A stretch of 64,000 nt of DNA. Origin: Nereocystis luetkeana. Its lineage: Eukaryota > Sar > Phaeophyceae > Laminariales > Laminariaceae. Position numbers and translations under genes: made by a program. The notes under the pieces are model-generated. The model searched no databases. It saw nothing but the letters and a program-made list of their open reading frames with translations, and was not told where the DNA came from. Positions 12,075 through 24,984 of this stretch are shown one piece after another (position 1 is the first letter of the stretch; each line of letters opens with the position of its first letter). The stretch is taken from assembly GCA_031213475.1 (NCBI GenBank), contig JARUPZ010000020.1:4425313-4489312 (forward strand), in the 5' to 3' direction.

Positions 12075-14124
12075 CTTGTCGATCTGCGCGAGGAACTCCG
12101 CCGTGCTGGCGCTGATCTTAGGCCTGCGTCTCCGCACCGGTTGGCCGCCCGGCGCGCCGCCGCCGCCGTCGTCAGTGTTTTCACGGAAACGCCGGCGAGA
12201 TTTCCCGTCAGAGCCACCTCTGGTACACGACCGGCTTCCGAAGTTCATACCTTCTCTCAAGGGTTAGTCGGTGTGAGTGTTGACAACAAGGTGTTAATGT
12301 GTGTCTTGAAACGGCCGTACGGGAAAAGCTAGGCGATTGAGAGTAAATGTTATTTTCTTGAACCTATCGTGCGGGAGCAAAAGCTGGAAACGACATGACA
12401 TGTGGTGTTCTTGGAACGACCGTACATACGGGAGGAAGCGTGAAATAGATGTCAATGCTCTTGAAAGAAAACGGTGTGTGACGGTACCCGGCTGGACTGG
12501 AGGGCGGGAGGGGGGGGGCGAGTTCGAGCGCAATTTTCGTTAGTGGTCCCCCCAGTTCCATGCCCCCGGTACCCAACACGGCTCTTCATTATGCTCGTCC
12601 CCAAACCACAGCACCTATCCGTTTCCTATTATTCCACCGGCCTCCTCTGCCTGGCCAGGGTCGATGAAACGACGTGCAGACCGCACTTGTGCGGCGCAGA
12701 TGCGCCTTGAAAATTCCGTGGAAGGGGGATTTCTCGTTCTTCCTGCTAACCTGCGGCTTAGAAGGAGAATTCTGCTGCAAGGCTACCGGATGTTGAGAAT
12801 CGTTTAGCGCGCTACCGGATGTTGAGAATCGTTTAGCGCGCCACTAGGCAATGAGGCCTTTTTTGTTCGCATGCGCTATTACTGGGTTCGTCCGGTTCAC
12901 AAGAACTGCAACCATTGTTTTGGGGCGTACTACTTGGAATTAGTGTGGTACACTTCGTTTCTGTAGTTCAAGGGCTAACTCTGAGCTTGGATGAAATGAG
13001 GTGCTGTTTTCATAACGAGAATATATTGGCGCCATGGTTGATTTGGAGGGGAAAACTACAAGCTGTATGCACAGATGTGGCGTTTTTCTTCGGAGTCCTG
13101 CAACAGAAAAGGCAAGGAGCAAAGGACGCCTCCGTTTATCGTCGCCATTTCCCATCCGCTCCAAATCTGGAACTGACACTGACACATGCACCTTTTGATG
13201 AATGCTGCGATCTGGATATGAGGGGTGCATCTACTTCTTCCGGATCCTCTTCGCTTGGGGAGCTCTACGATGAGTCACCCAGAAACTGAGCTTGACAAAC
13301 AAAAAGAGAGTGCTACTCGTACCTTCGATGGAAAAATCCCATGGCCCAGGTATCATGAAACACAAATGAATGTTTTTCAGAGATAATGAGGCAGACTTTA
13401 CTGGCTAGTTCCTCAGTTAAGGAGTCTCGTCAGTCCCAGTGACAGTTGGGCAAAAACAATGTTTCCCCTACCATAGCACGCGTCTTTTTAACGCTTTCAC
13501 ACCTCTGGCAGATAGATCATGATCTATCTATCTACAGTAGATTAGCTAGTTCCTCGCCTGCCGTTGAGAGTGGCTGCGCAGGATCTATCTACCTGTATAG
13601 TACAGATTCAGGAAACATGTGCTATAACGGGGAACCATAGTAAATAGGACCGAATATTGTTAGTAAAAATGAGTAAATATGTACCTGGTAGGTTTTTGTG
13701 TTTACCGTAGGTCCTATTTACTATGCTCCTCTGTAATAGATAGAGAATGCCGACTCTACAGGCCCCAACCAGCAACATGAGCTAGACCATACGAAACCGA
13801 GGACAGGTCTTTCTGCCTTGAAAAAATTAGATTATCAAGCGGGAAAGCGATGATCTTGTCGGAGGTGTGAACGCTTTGGAGCATCGCATGCCAGGTAACC
13901 AGTGCAGTGTCAAAAAACGATGGCGCCATCCTTAAAATCCCGTAGGCCTAGACAGCTACAGCTACCCATGGCGAAAACCGATTGCACCCACCATCAGAAC
14001 ACTCACCGCTGGACGACGCATCGCTTGAGAACCGCGTCTGCATGGTCTGTCGGCCCGTCGAACCGGGATCAGACTTGCCTCGGTACTCGTCGAAGGGATC
14101 GTGCGACAGAGTGGGCCAAGTTAC
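12075..14124 (-). CDS. Gene C C-terminal-side exons
   Basis: Exon 14007-14124 (acceptor GCTCTCAG, donor AGCG|GTGAGT) encodes VTWPTLSHDPFDEYRGKSDP and a Ser-rich end. Exon 12075-12250 (phase 1 entry, donor GACAAG|GTGAGT) encodes MNFGSRSCTRGGSDGKSRRR, a Gly/Pro stretch, and SASTAEFLAQIDK. Both look disordered and basic. Confidence 0.72.
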
Positions 14125-17100
14125 CTGAGAGCATGCGGGGGGCGGGGGGGCGCTCTTGGCGAGGTACGTTTCTACAGTCGGCAATGTACTTCCTTTCCAT
14201 AGACGCGTCGCTTGGCGGTTACACTTCCCCGCGGAGGGAGGACGGGGCAGAATGCTCCTGGTGTGTTATTCCGGGGTCGGCAATATTTTTTAGTGGGGGA
14301 GAGAGGGAGGCGGGGTGAAGGATAAAGTGCGCAGTTTTTTTTCACCCGTGGGAAGGAAATATTACGTCGAGTCGCTTTTGACAGGAGAGACATATACCAG
14401 GTATACATGATGCACGCAGCACTCGGGCTGTAACGGGAGAAATACTCCGGCTATGAACCGAGCTTTAAAACTGCGCTTGGCTACGCCGTTTCATCAAAAT
14501 TACAGAGAGGGGTTGTTGTGCCGGGAGAACGGGGAGGTGGGAAGACAAGCGCAAGTTTTCCAGAATACTTTGCTCTTCCTGCCTTGGCCGCGGTCTGTTC
14601 CACAAATCGATCCTCCAGCTTCTGTCGAAACATTCTCTCGCGGCTGTCGATGCGGCGCCTCTGTTGCTTCGCCTCGGTGAGCTTCTTCCCTCTCTCCTCA
14701 CGCCCCAACCGGAAGAACTCGTGCATCAACTGCTCGGCGGTGCGGCACACGACCAGAAAGCAGGACGAGCAACGTGAGGAAACAGCGCAGGGACCCGCAC
14801 GGAGACCGTTCAGAGAACAGCAGACGAATCCTCCCGAGAACCAACAGTGTTGACCGAGAGATCGCTGTAAATCAAACATCGTTTGAGCATCTAGGAGTGG
14901 CAGTTGGAGATCAAACGGGGTGCCGAGGGTGTTGTTAGCGTTTACTCTAAAGTGCTGCACCGTTGATGGAGTTGGCATGGCCTTGTTCCCCAAAAAGCAA
15001 ACGTGTTATTTCCCGACTACCCGGCTGGATCTTTAAGATGTGAGGTTTTGTGTTCTCTGCTCCCGAAACAGCTCCAAACTGACTACATACGGCATTTCCA
15101 GTCAACTACCAGCTGCTTACTGGATACGTCAACTACCAGCTGCTTACTGGATACGACAGTTGCAGTCAGCTAGCTGCTAACTGAATAGACCACTGCGGTC
15201 TTGCATCCGCACGCGCAAGAGCAAGACTGCAATGCCAGCCGATGGGCTCTCGCAGAGACCCGACGCGATGATAGTGCGCTCGCACCTCCGTCCCGTCGAT
15301 AAGCATGCTCTTGTCCTTGTCAAAGGTGGTGAAGATCGCTCCAAGCTCTCCGGGACATAATCGGACTCGAAAGTTCTGCAGCAGCTGCGCGCGGAATGCG
15401 GTCGGATCCATTTTCATCTGCCGAGCAAGGGTGATTCCCGTGCACGAAAGCCCATTTTTTGTTCCGGGGCGGAGGGGGGAGAGAGTAGGGGGAAATGTAA
15501 GCTCGACGCTTTGCGGCCTACTGCAGCATTGGGGAGGTGTCCAAGGGAACCGCTCGGGCTCCTCTTGTATGAAGCTCGGTCCTGAGCAGAACGGCTATAA
15601 TATTGTCAACCATCTCGTGTCCACTCCGCAAGCAATCTTCTCTGCACATCGAAGAGTCATGTACACAATGATGCGTGGTAGGTTTGAAATGTGGGTGGGG
15701 CACCCGCCGCTTCCAGGGACTGGGAGACGGCTATTCGAGCCGGTTGATGTCAACGCAAAGGAAACGCACCGTTTTTTTTCTTGCACTGATGCTGTCCAAT
15801 AATCAAACGGAGGGTTAGACGCCGCCCGCTACTGCCATACGGCACCTGCTGGCGGCGCTCCACGCTACTCCCCCCGCCGCTTTCGAGAGACCGCATCAAA
15901 TCCTTTCGGCACGGACGGGCATGAAAGACGATATTCTAGTTCGCAAGCTACAAGCACCGAGCGCAAAGTCTGCGTGGCGAGTGATACACTCCCGCCCTAC
16001 CCTGTCCACCTTGCACGCCTTGGCAGTCGGCTTACCACACCTTACGCTAACGGTTCAAGAGCCTGCCACGTGCGGTATCATACAAGGAGGTGGCCACAGT
16101 TTCTCCGGCCTGCTCCCACGCATATGTATGGCGCAGAATTTCTCCGGCCTGCTCCCACGAAGAATTTATAGTTGGGCTCTGTCAGCGCTCGGGAGTCGAA
16201 AACATAGGTCAAACGGTTCGTCCTTATTCCTTCAGACGGGGGGGTGGCTTACTGTCGTCAACGTACAGCTGTTGTTCACGTTCATACGGCTTCCCCATTT
16301 CACCCCGTCGGAGCAAGTTACTCGGCCATCGTTTTGCTACCACCAAAAAACGAGCGAGTTCATAGATAGACCAAAGTCCACGTTGCGCTCGGCCATTGGA
16401 TAAATGAAGCCAACCAATATCGGATTTTGTTTCGTCCGTCCAGGTATTCAAGCACTAGAGCGGCCGGCCGCTCACAACGCCGAGACAAGACGCGCGTCGA
16501 GAAACGGCTGACACCCCCTCTCCCCCCCTCCCTCATTCGACGCTGTCATCCATATGCCAGAAAGTTCGCCTCACAAGCGGTTCTTATTAAGATGTAGTGC
16601 TCCCCTCATGCGAGTTGCCGAATACCTCACAGCGGTTCGAGCTTGGTGCTGGCGATGTCTGCTTGGTCGGTGAAAACCCGACGTGCTCCGTCCCGGCATT
16701 GTAGGAACGCGAGGGTTGATGGTCACACGACTACGATCACGCATGACGTCATCACCCCCCCCCCCCCCCCTCCCTTCCTCCCAGCGAACGGTGCAGTCGC
16801 ACTCCCTTCCTCCCAGCCAACGGTGCAGTCGCACTCATCGAAGGAGAGCATGCATCGCAAGCTACCTACACCAATGAACCGTCTGGTGGTCATGTCTGTA
16901 CGTACGCTGCTTGAATTTGCCGAACCTGAGCTATGCGATTGATGTCCGCTCCGAGACGGACTTTGTCGTACGTGCTGGCCGCCTGCGCGATGAGAGCTGT
17001 CCCCCGCTGCAGCTCCTCCTCCGAGTAGTCCCACTTGACCTTGCACTGCGGAAACGCAAGAACAATGTCGCGGTGTCACGGGAGCAGCGGGGGGGGGGGG

Positions 17101-20100
17101 GGGGGGGGGGCAAAGAGAGAAACGAGAAACGAAGAAAACCGATCGCCTTGGTTGATTTTGTTGTCTTCTTTTTCGTTACCCTCTGCTCGTTCTCGGCGCC
17201 ATTCAGAGGCCAATCTGCAGCCACATGTCATTGGCAGAGACCGTCAGCAAGTGACCCGTCTCTACACGCGTCTGGCCCGGTGTCTCATTTTGCGTACGGG
17301 TCGATACCTTTCACGATATCGAAGGCCTCTTCACTGACTCGTGGATTGCACAACGCGAAGAAAAGACGCACGGACTACATCGTAGTCAAATATTGACCCA
17401 CCGGTACGGAATGTTAGCTCGAGGAGACAACACACCATCCACCGCCGACCGCGAAAACAACCGCACTTCTCCACTCATCGAACTGGCAATACGTTAGAAC
17501 ATTGCGATACTGTGATCGCCTCGTAGTCAATCAATCTACCCACCAGAACCCACCAAAAACCTACCAGGCGCTGTTCGACCGATTGACACCCACCCACTCA
17601 CTGGTGGGCGTCGTACCCACCCGCCCATCCGCCAAAATAAGTCCACGTGCGGCAGTATGACTGCTCGTCCCGTTGGTGAGACAGTACAAGTCGTGAAGTT
17701 AAGCACACAAAGCTTATTTCCCGTCCAGTCGGAGAGCAGGATGGGGTGACATACCCTGGTCCTCGTTCAGGCGCCGCCTACAATGACACATGTGAGTACA
17801 ACCACAGTACACGGTCTCCCAAACCGGAACCAGAAAATAAAAATGGGCGTCCACCGAAAAGTTCTGGAATGCGTTCCTGCCGTAGCATTTCGTCGACGCT
17901 TTAACTCGTCTATAGTTTGGGATCGATGAGGCCTCTCTGCTGCGATCAGCTGGAGACGACTCTCACCCAGGGCTACAACCCCCGCGTTGATTTAATGGCG
18001 ATCAACGCGGCGCCTCGTCGCGGAGAGTACGTAGTTACTCCGGTAAACCAAATGGGCGGGAGGGTGGGTCGATACTGACGACGCTGGAATTGGTTCGTCG
18101 GTCGCATGCGCCGACAGAGGCGCGCCTGATAATTTATGAGGCCTCTGTGCCCCCCGACCATCGGAAAAACCTGTGAATGCTGACCGATGAGCAAAAGGTC
18201 CTAGCTATAAAGTGTTCATCGAAAAACAGTGAAGACACTGCCCTGACTTCAGTAGCACCTCAGGGACCCCAGACAGCGACCAGAACAATGGTTGGCAACT
18301 TTGGTGCTATCACCCATCTACGAATAGCGAGCGCGCCCAGCAGTAATACGGGTGGGGGGGGGGCATGTTGCTTGCGCCCGTGCCGTACGGTTCTTCTCAT
18401 CGTAAACACGGGACACCAACTAGTGTCATCCTTCAATCAGGCAGTCATCGTTGCTGTGATCGTCGCTCTTTTACCGCCAGTATTTCCCTCCTCGTCCCAA
18501 GAGGGTTATGACCCTTTTAATACTGCAGCCCCGTTTTGGAGACAAACCACTTAAAACTACAGCCCCGTTTTGGAGACAAACCACTTAAAATTAATGTGGA
18601 TTGTCCCCAAAACGGGACTGCTGTTCTAAAACTTTCAAGCGTTTTCTCGAAAAATCGTGAAAATACACACAAACACACACACAAATGGTATTCCAGCCCA
18701 GACGATAGTTCTTCAGCTTAGGGTTTCCCGTCGGTCGTGAATATTCCGGCCCAAAACGTGTTATTTTACGCCGCTATCGTCCGACACGCCTGCTGCTGTA
18801 CTCACCTTCGATTTTTCCCTCATTCTCAACATCAGGGCCTCCTCCTGTTCCTGCTTCCGCCTTCTAGCCCTGTCGTCCCGCCTGTTACCCTCGGCCACTT
18901 TGGCGTACTGCCTCTCTCTCCCCAACGCATGGAACCTTTTTCGTCAAAAAGGGACGAATTTTTCGGCAGCGGCCACGAACGGGAGAGAAAATATTTGTGG
19001 GTTATGACTTTCCATTTTTTTTTTTTTGTTGTCTTACACGAAAGAATGATGGCGTGGCGAGGCTCTGTCTCCGTGAAGAGGAGATGTGACGGAGGTGGCA
19101 CCGAAGCGTCTGTAAGGATCACTTGTGATGAAGAACATGGTCCGAAAAGGTGATTCTTCTTTGGCCGTTGTGGAAAGAAGATTGATCTGAGAGATCAAGA
19201 GACGACACGCGAGAGGAGTAGAAGAATATAAATAGAAGAGAAGACTCGACGTCCTTATGCTAATGTCACGCTCTTCACTAGACGGTGAGTTCTTTGGGCG
19301 GCAACTCTCAAGACGCGAGTGCGCGAAAAAGTCGGAGACGTCTTGCGTAAACGATCTACGTACAGTCTCTGCACGGGTATATCTGGCGGCGGGAATCGAC
19401 CGCTTGATTAGGACTCTGATGCTACGCCCGGATGGTGCCGGCAGCAGGGATCGCTTCTATTTTGTTTCATGAGCGGCGTGCGCCATCAAAATATGGTGAT
19501 TGCTACGAAGACGCTCCTTCGGGTAGAGGTGAACACTGAAGCGACCCCCCCCGTCCCACCTCCACCGCGCTGATCACTGTGCTGCCGCGCTTGCGGTAGG
19601 AATCTTGACGGGGATTCAACCAGGGTAGCCGAGTTATTTCGATATTTTCGTTCGTAGGATTTCCTTTGACGCGGGAAACGCCACCGAAGAAACGGCTGTC
19701 TGAAAATGCGTGCGTCAATGAGTCACCACCTGGCCTATACCATAAGTCGGATACCGCACGGCCGCGCAATGAATATTGACTTTGAGTCCCCCGGCGCTCG
19801 GGGAGTAAGTACCTCACGAATGTCATTGACGAACGCCTTCCCTGGTCAGACGAAACCCTTTTGCGCGAAGTTCCCCGGCGCACAGAGACGGGCGTAACAC
19901 GAGTCGTGACGCCTATAGGGGTAGCACTTGTTGAGTTCAAAATGTCACTGGGACTGGCGAGGCTCCTCAACTGAGAATCCACCCCCTCCCCCCCCCCAGA
20001 AAAAAAAGGAATGCCTTATCGCTGGAGTATTGTTTATGCTTTTGCACGATTTTTTCCGGTTTATATCCTTTGAGGTCATGGTGCTGTTCGTCGGATGACC

Positions 20101-21426
20101 TCGGAAAAACGGTATCACGTAAGTGCCCGTTGGATGGTGCCCTTCTGCTGCTTATTAATTATTTATCGGAAAACAGTGGGAGCAATGCCTTCCGACTTCA
20201 AGTAGTTATTAAAAAAAAACCAGGGAAAACAATGCCCAGGCTTAACCATCTGAGAACTGATGTCCGGTTTCGGGGACCAACTACTCAAATCCCAAGAGAT
20301 TACGGGGGACCATAGTAAATAGGACCAAATTTTGTTAGTAAAAATAGGTAAATATGTAGGTATTTTGTGTGTACCGTAGGTCCTATTTACTGTGGTCCCC
20401 CGTGATAGTAGTTTGCCCCCAAAACGGGACCGCGGTGTCAACGTATTCATCGAAAAATAGCGAAAAAACGCACGCAAACGATATTCCAGCGATATCGATA
20501 ATTTCTCAGTCAAGGGACCCCACCCCGTCTCTGTGACGCACGGTCAATCATCACAAGGTCAGGGTTCGGGCGGGAGGGGTACAAAGTTCCTTTAGGAAAA
20601 AAAATCCAAAAACAAAATTTGGTACACCCTTATCGGAGAGGCTATGCGCCTCGTGCGCCCACTGCCCACGATGTCTCCTCCGCGAGTAGCACCTCTTTGT
20701 CCTCCATGGCGCCGGCATTGTGTACCCACCCCCCCCTCCACGACGACGCGTGTCGAGGGCACCGCAACTCTCGAAACGAAACGCCCGGCGCCCACCCCGA
20801 TGTTTTTTCCTCTGTCTGTGAGATAGTCGTGCTGCCCTGCGCGCAGAATATCTCTCGCTTCCCAAACTGACGGAACCCAAGTCGGAGCCGGAACCCAAGC
20901 CGGAGCCTCTTTTTTTTCGGTTTACCCGTACTGCGATAGGGGCATGTGGTCGTATATTGGCGCCTAATTTTTTGTGAGGCTTGTCAGTTGAGGCGTTCCC
21001 ACGACCGATTTTTCCTACAAAAAAAAAACACGAAGTGTCTACAACCCAAGCGATTGGGGCAACTACCTGTACCACCTAAAAAAGTTTACGAGACTCCTCC
21101 TTATTTGAGAGGAGCTCCACCGAGCGATTTTGATTTATAAAACAAGAAAAAGTACCAGGTAAATGCTGAAGCCGATGATACACATTCCCATCGGTTAGTT
21201 GTCTAACTAGGGGCGCACGACTATTGCGGGGGGTCATATTAAATAGGATCTACAGTACACACAAAAACCTGTACAGTTCGCTAATTTTACCAACAATATT
21301 TGGTCCTATTCACCATTGTCCCCCGTAACAATAAAAGAAGAGAGAAAAGGGAGCGACACTCGCCACGATGTTGGATGAGAAAACAAACTGTTAAGAGCGA
21401 GTTGATGATTTTTGTCAGAAATGAAC

Positions 21427-21471
<45 letters not shown>

Positions 21472-24278
21472 CCACTCTGGCCCTAAATCTAGAAACCGTC
21501 CTCATAACCAGGGACAGAGTGGTACATATTTTAGAGTTTTCTTCAGGTTTATTGTAGTATACCCCCCCCCCCCCCCCTGCCTGGGACTCAAAACAACAAT
21601 GGTTGAGACTGACGATATTGCAATGGTTGGGACTGCTTGCTGCTCTGCGTTAGAGGGGGGGGGGGGGGGGGCAGGGGGCTACACCAATTTTCCTCTCTCT
21701 CGAGAGTGGCTCTGCTGTGCCTCACTCCGTAAAAAAGACATCGTGTAGGTGTGTTTTTCGCGCGGTGCAATAAAGCATAATAAAGCAACACCCATGTCGG
21801 CGCACATCGCGAAACCAGAAAAAAAAGCGTTGAAAGCGTGAAGTAAGACTACAAACATACCTGGTACAGGAGATTACGTGCGCAGTCGTTCGGCGGAGTG
21901 GCTCTGAGCGGCCGAAATGGTTTGGGCTTATGAGTGACCCCTCCCTACCGCATGGAGGACCTGCGTCCGTGCCAAACCTATGGTGGCTACCGTGCGTAGT
22001 GCGATCCCCGTGCTTCGAAGCTTTAGCGCGCCAAGACACGGGCAATGCTGTCCCTTAGACAGGTCGCTATCTCACACACGATCCACCGGTGGAGCGTTCT
22101 GCGACAAAACTGCAAGGGCGAGGGCTCAGCACCTGAAGGCGAACTCCTTGGCGTCCACCATGCCGTCCCTGTGGAGATCGAAGGCAGACACCAGCCCCCC
22201 CACTTCGCCGCGGGTAAGCCGCGCCCCAAAGATCGTCCTGAGCTGCTCGCGAAACATGGTCGGCCCCATAACGCCCCCCTGCTCAAGCTGGCGAAAACCC
22301 TTGTCCCTCGACGTGTCGTACCGCGCGGCGACCTGTCCACGCGCGATAAGAGGGGGAAGCCAATGATACGCCTGTTTCGTTTTTTTTTTCGTGGCTTCCT
22401 TTCCTGCTTGATGTCAGGATATTGGTAGTGCAAGAACGACTCAATAGGATATTGGGTTTTCTACTGTATGGTATGGCGGTTTACTAGGATATGAAACCGT
22501 CAGTACAGGCAGCTTCGACGCGCCTGTGCTGTGAGATAACAATTCACTCTGTTTTCACTCTACCCGAACCTCTGCCCAGCGCTAGCTACTGCATGCCCTC
22601 TTCTGCAGCAGCGCCGTCACTGCTGCAATATATTCGCAAAAAAAAACGTTGGCACCTATAGAGGCTAGGGGGAGTTTTCATCGGGTTAAGAAGCCTGCAC
22701 ATTTTCTCAAGATTCCGTTTTGGGTGAGGCGCGGAGCTCCTCAATAGCGGGAAGGACTCCCAGAAAAGCAAGGTGTTACACCCCTATCAAGCGAGGATAA
22801 CGCCTTCCGAGGGCCGGGGTGAACACAGCTCGAGTAAGGGCGAGCGGTGACATCGAAGGGGTATAATTTTCAGAATTGTATAAATGGAATCATAGGTGTG
22901 AGGTATCACATTCAAAATTGGAACCGGTGAAACTCGGCGCAGATACGGCCAGGAGAGAACCTGGGAATTTTTCGTTGAGGGGTTAAATAATATCAGCGCC
23001 CCCTTCCCCTCCTGCTCTCCCGCCCGGCTCGTGTGCAACACCCCCCTTCCGCCGGAATGGCCGTGCATGGCGTCCACGCAGAGCACCGCCTTCACCGCAC
23101 GGTATGGTGCACGAGTAGAATAGTAATCAGGACCCATCACATACACGAAAACCTATATATTCCAGTATGTTTACAAAACATATTTGGTCCTGATTACTAT
23201 GCCCCCCCCCCATCATAGACTTTTACATTCGAAGGGCTGCTACTATCGTGTGTCGTTCGGCGGCGGACCGCAGGACGAGGGACGAGGGGAGACCCTCGTC
23301 CCTCCCCCCACCACTCCGCCCCTTTTCACCGCCGTACCTCCGTGATCTTAGCGAGTGCCCTTTCCACGTCCTCTTCCGTGTGGGCCCCGACGGCTACCTC
23401 CTTAAGCCGTGACATCCGTTCCACACGCTCCTGGGACCGCTTGATCTGTCTCGCCTGTGGTGGCATCAGTTCGAAGCGCCCGGGGTATAGACGAGGGGGA
23501 GAGGGGGGGGTGCACTCACTATCATGCATGGCCGTAGTCGTATGACTGGGGAAGGGGGTGGGGTCGGGGGGGGGGGGGGGGGGGTGCTAGTACTGTGTGT
23601 GCTGTGGGCATTCTTCAAGCCTTGAAAGCGTCAACTGTGTGCAAGAGGGAGGTACCTTTGTTATGAGATACCGCACGAGGCCGCGCCAGGCTCGCTTTGG
23701 AACGGTTGAGGTTGCTGTTCTGCGTATCCGGGAGAGCGGCTTTTTGAAGGGCCACCTGACAAAATACCCAGTACACGCTATAGACGAATGCGTACTGTAG
23801 CATGACTCATATATGACTCCAGCACTCGCCAAACACGCTGGAAAGGGTCATCGCGCGACCTCGGAGATTCCTTTCGAACGAAACTATCGTTAGTGTATGG
23901 CTGCCATAGGGAAGCTTCTAACCTTCGCTCGGCCGAGCGCAGGACGTTCTCAACTCCTCGCTCGTTAGCAAGCAAGCAGTCGTTGAGCACATCGCGCCGG
24001 TCATTTTCTTCTCGTAAAGATAATACCAACACAATGGCCGCCCATCCTCGCATCGCTCGTACTGCATATCCCCGCCCGCCCGCTCGCTCGCCCGCCCGTC
24101 AGCCTCTCCGGGCGCGCGCGCCCTTCGCATCGCTCGTCTTTTTAGCGGTGCATTAGGATCGGCGACGTTTCTAGTTACCTGGTATTATTATTATTTCGCT
24201 CTGCCCGCGTCGGTCTCAACCGTTTCTCGGTCATTTTGACCGTGAGGGTACGAAGCATTTCCCTCCGCGGGAGACGGC

Positions 24279-24309
<31 letters not shown>

Positions 24310-24687
24310 GAGAAGAAGAAGAAGAAGAAGAAGAAGGAGAAGAAGGAGAAGAAGAAGAAGAAGAAGAAGAAGAAGAAGAAGAAGAAGAAGAAGAAGAAGA
24401 AGAAGAAGAAGAAGGAGGAGAAGAAGGAGAAGAAGGAGAAGAAGAAGAAGAAGAACAAAAAGAAGAACAAAAGAAGAACAAAAAGGAGAATAAGGAGAAG
24501 AAGAAGAAGAAGAAGAACAAAAAGAAGAAGAAGAAGGAGAAGAAGAAGAAGAACAAAAAGAAGAAGAAGAAGGAGAAGAAGAAGAAGAAGAAGAAGAAGA
24601 AGAAGAAGGATAAGAAGAAGAAGAAAAAGAAAAAGAAGAAGAAGAAGAAGAAGAACAAAAAGAAGAACAAAAAGAAGAAGAAGAAGC

Positions 24688-24759
<72 letters not shown>

Positions 24760-24937
24760 AGAAGAAGAAGAAGAAGAAGAAGAAGAAGAAGAAGAAGAAG
24801 AAGAAGAAGAAGAAGAAGAAGAAGAAGAAGAAGAAGAAGAAGAAGAAGAAGAAGAAGAAGAAGAAGAAGAAGAAGAAGAAGAAGAAGAAGAAGAAGAAGA
24901 AGAAGAAGAAGAAGAAGAAGAAGAAGAAGAAGAAGAA

Positions 24938-24984
<47 letters not shown>

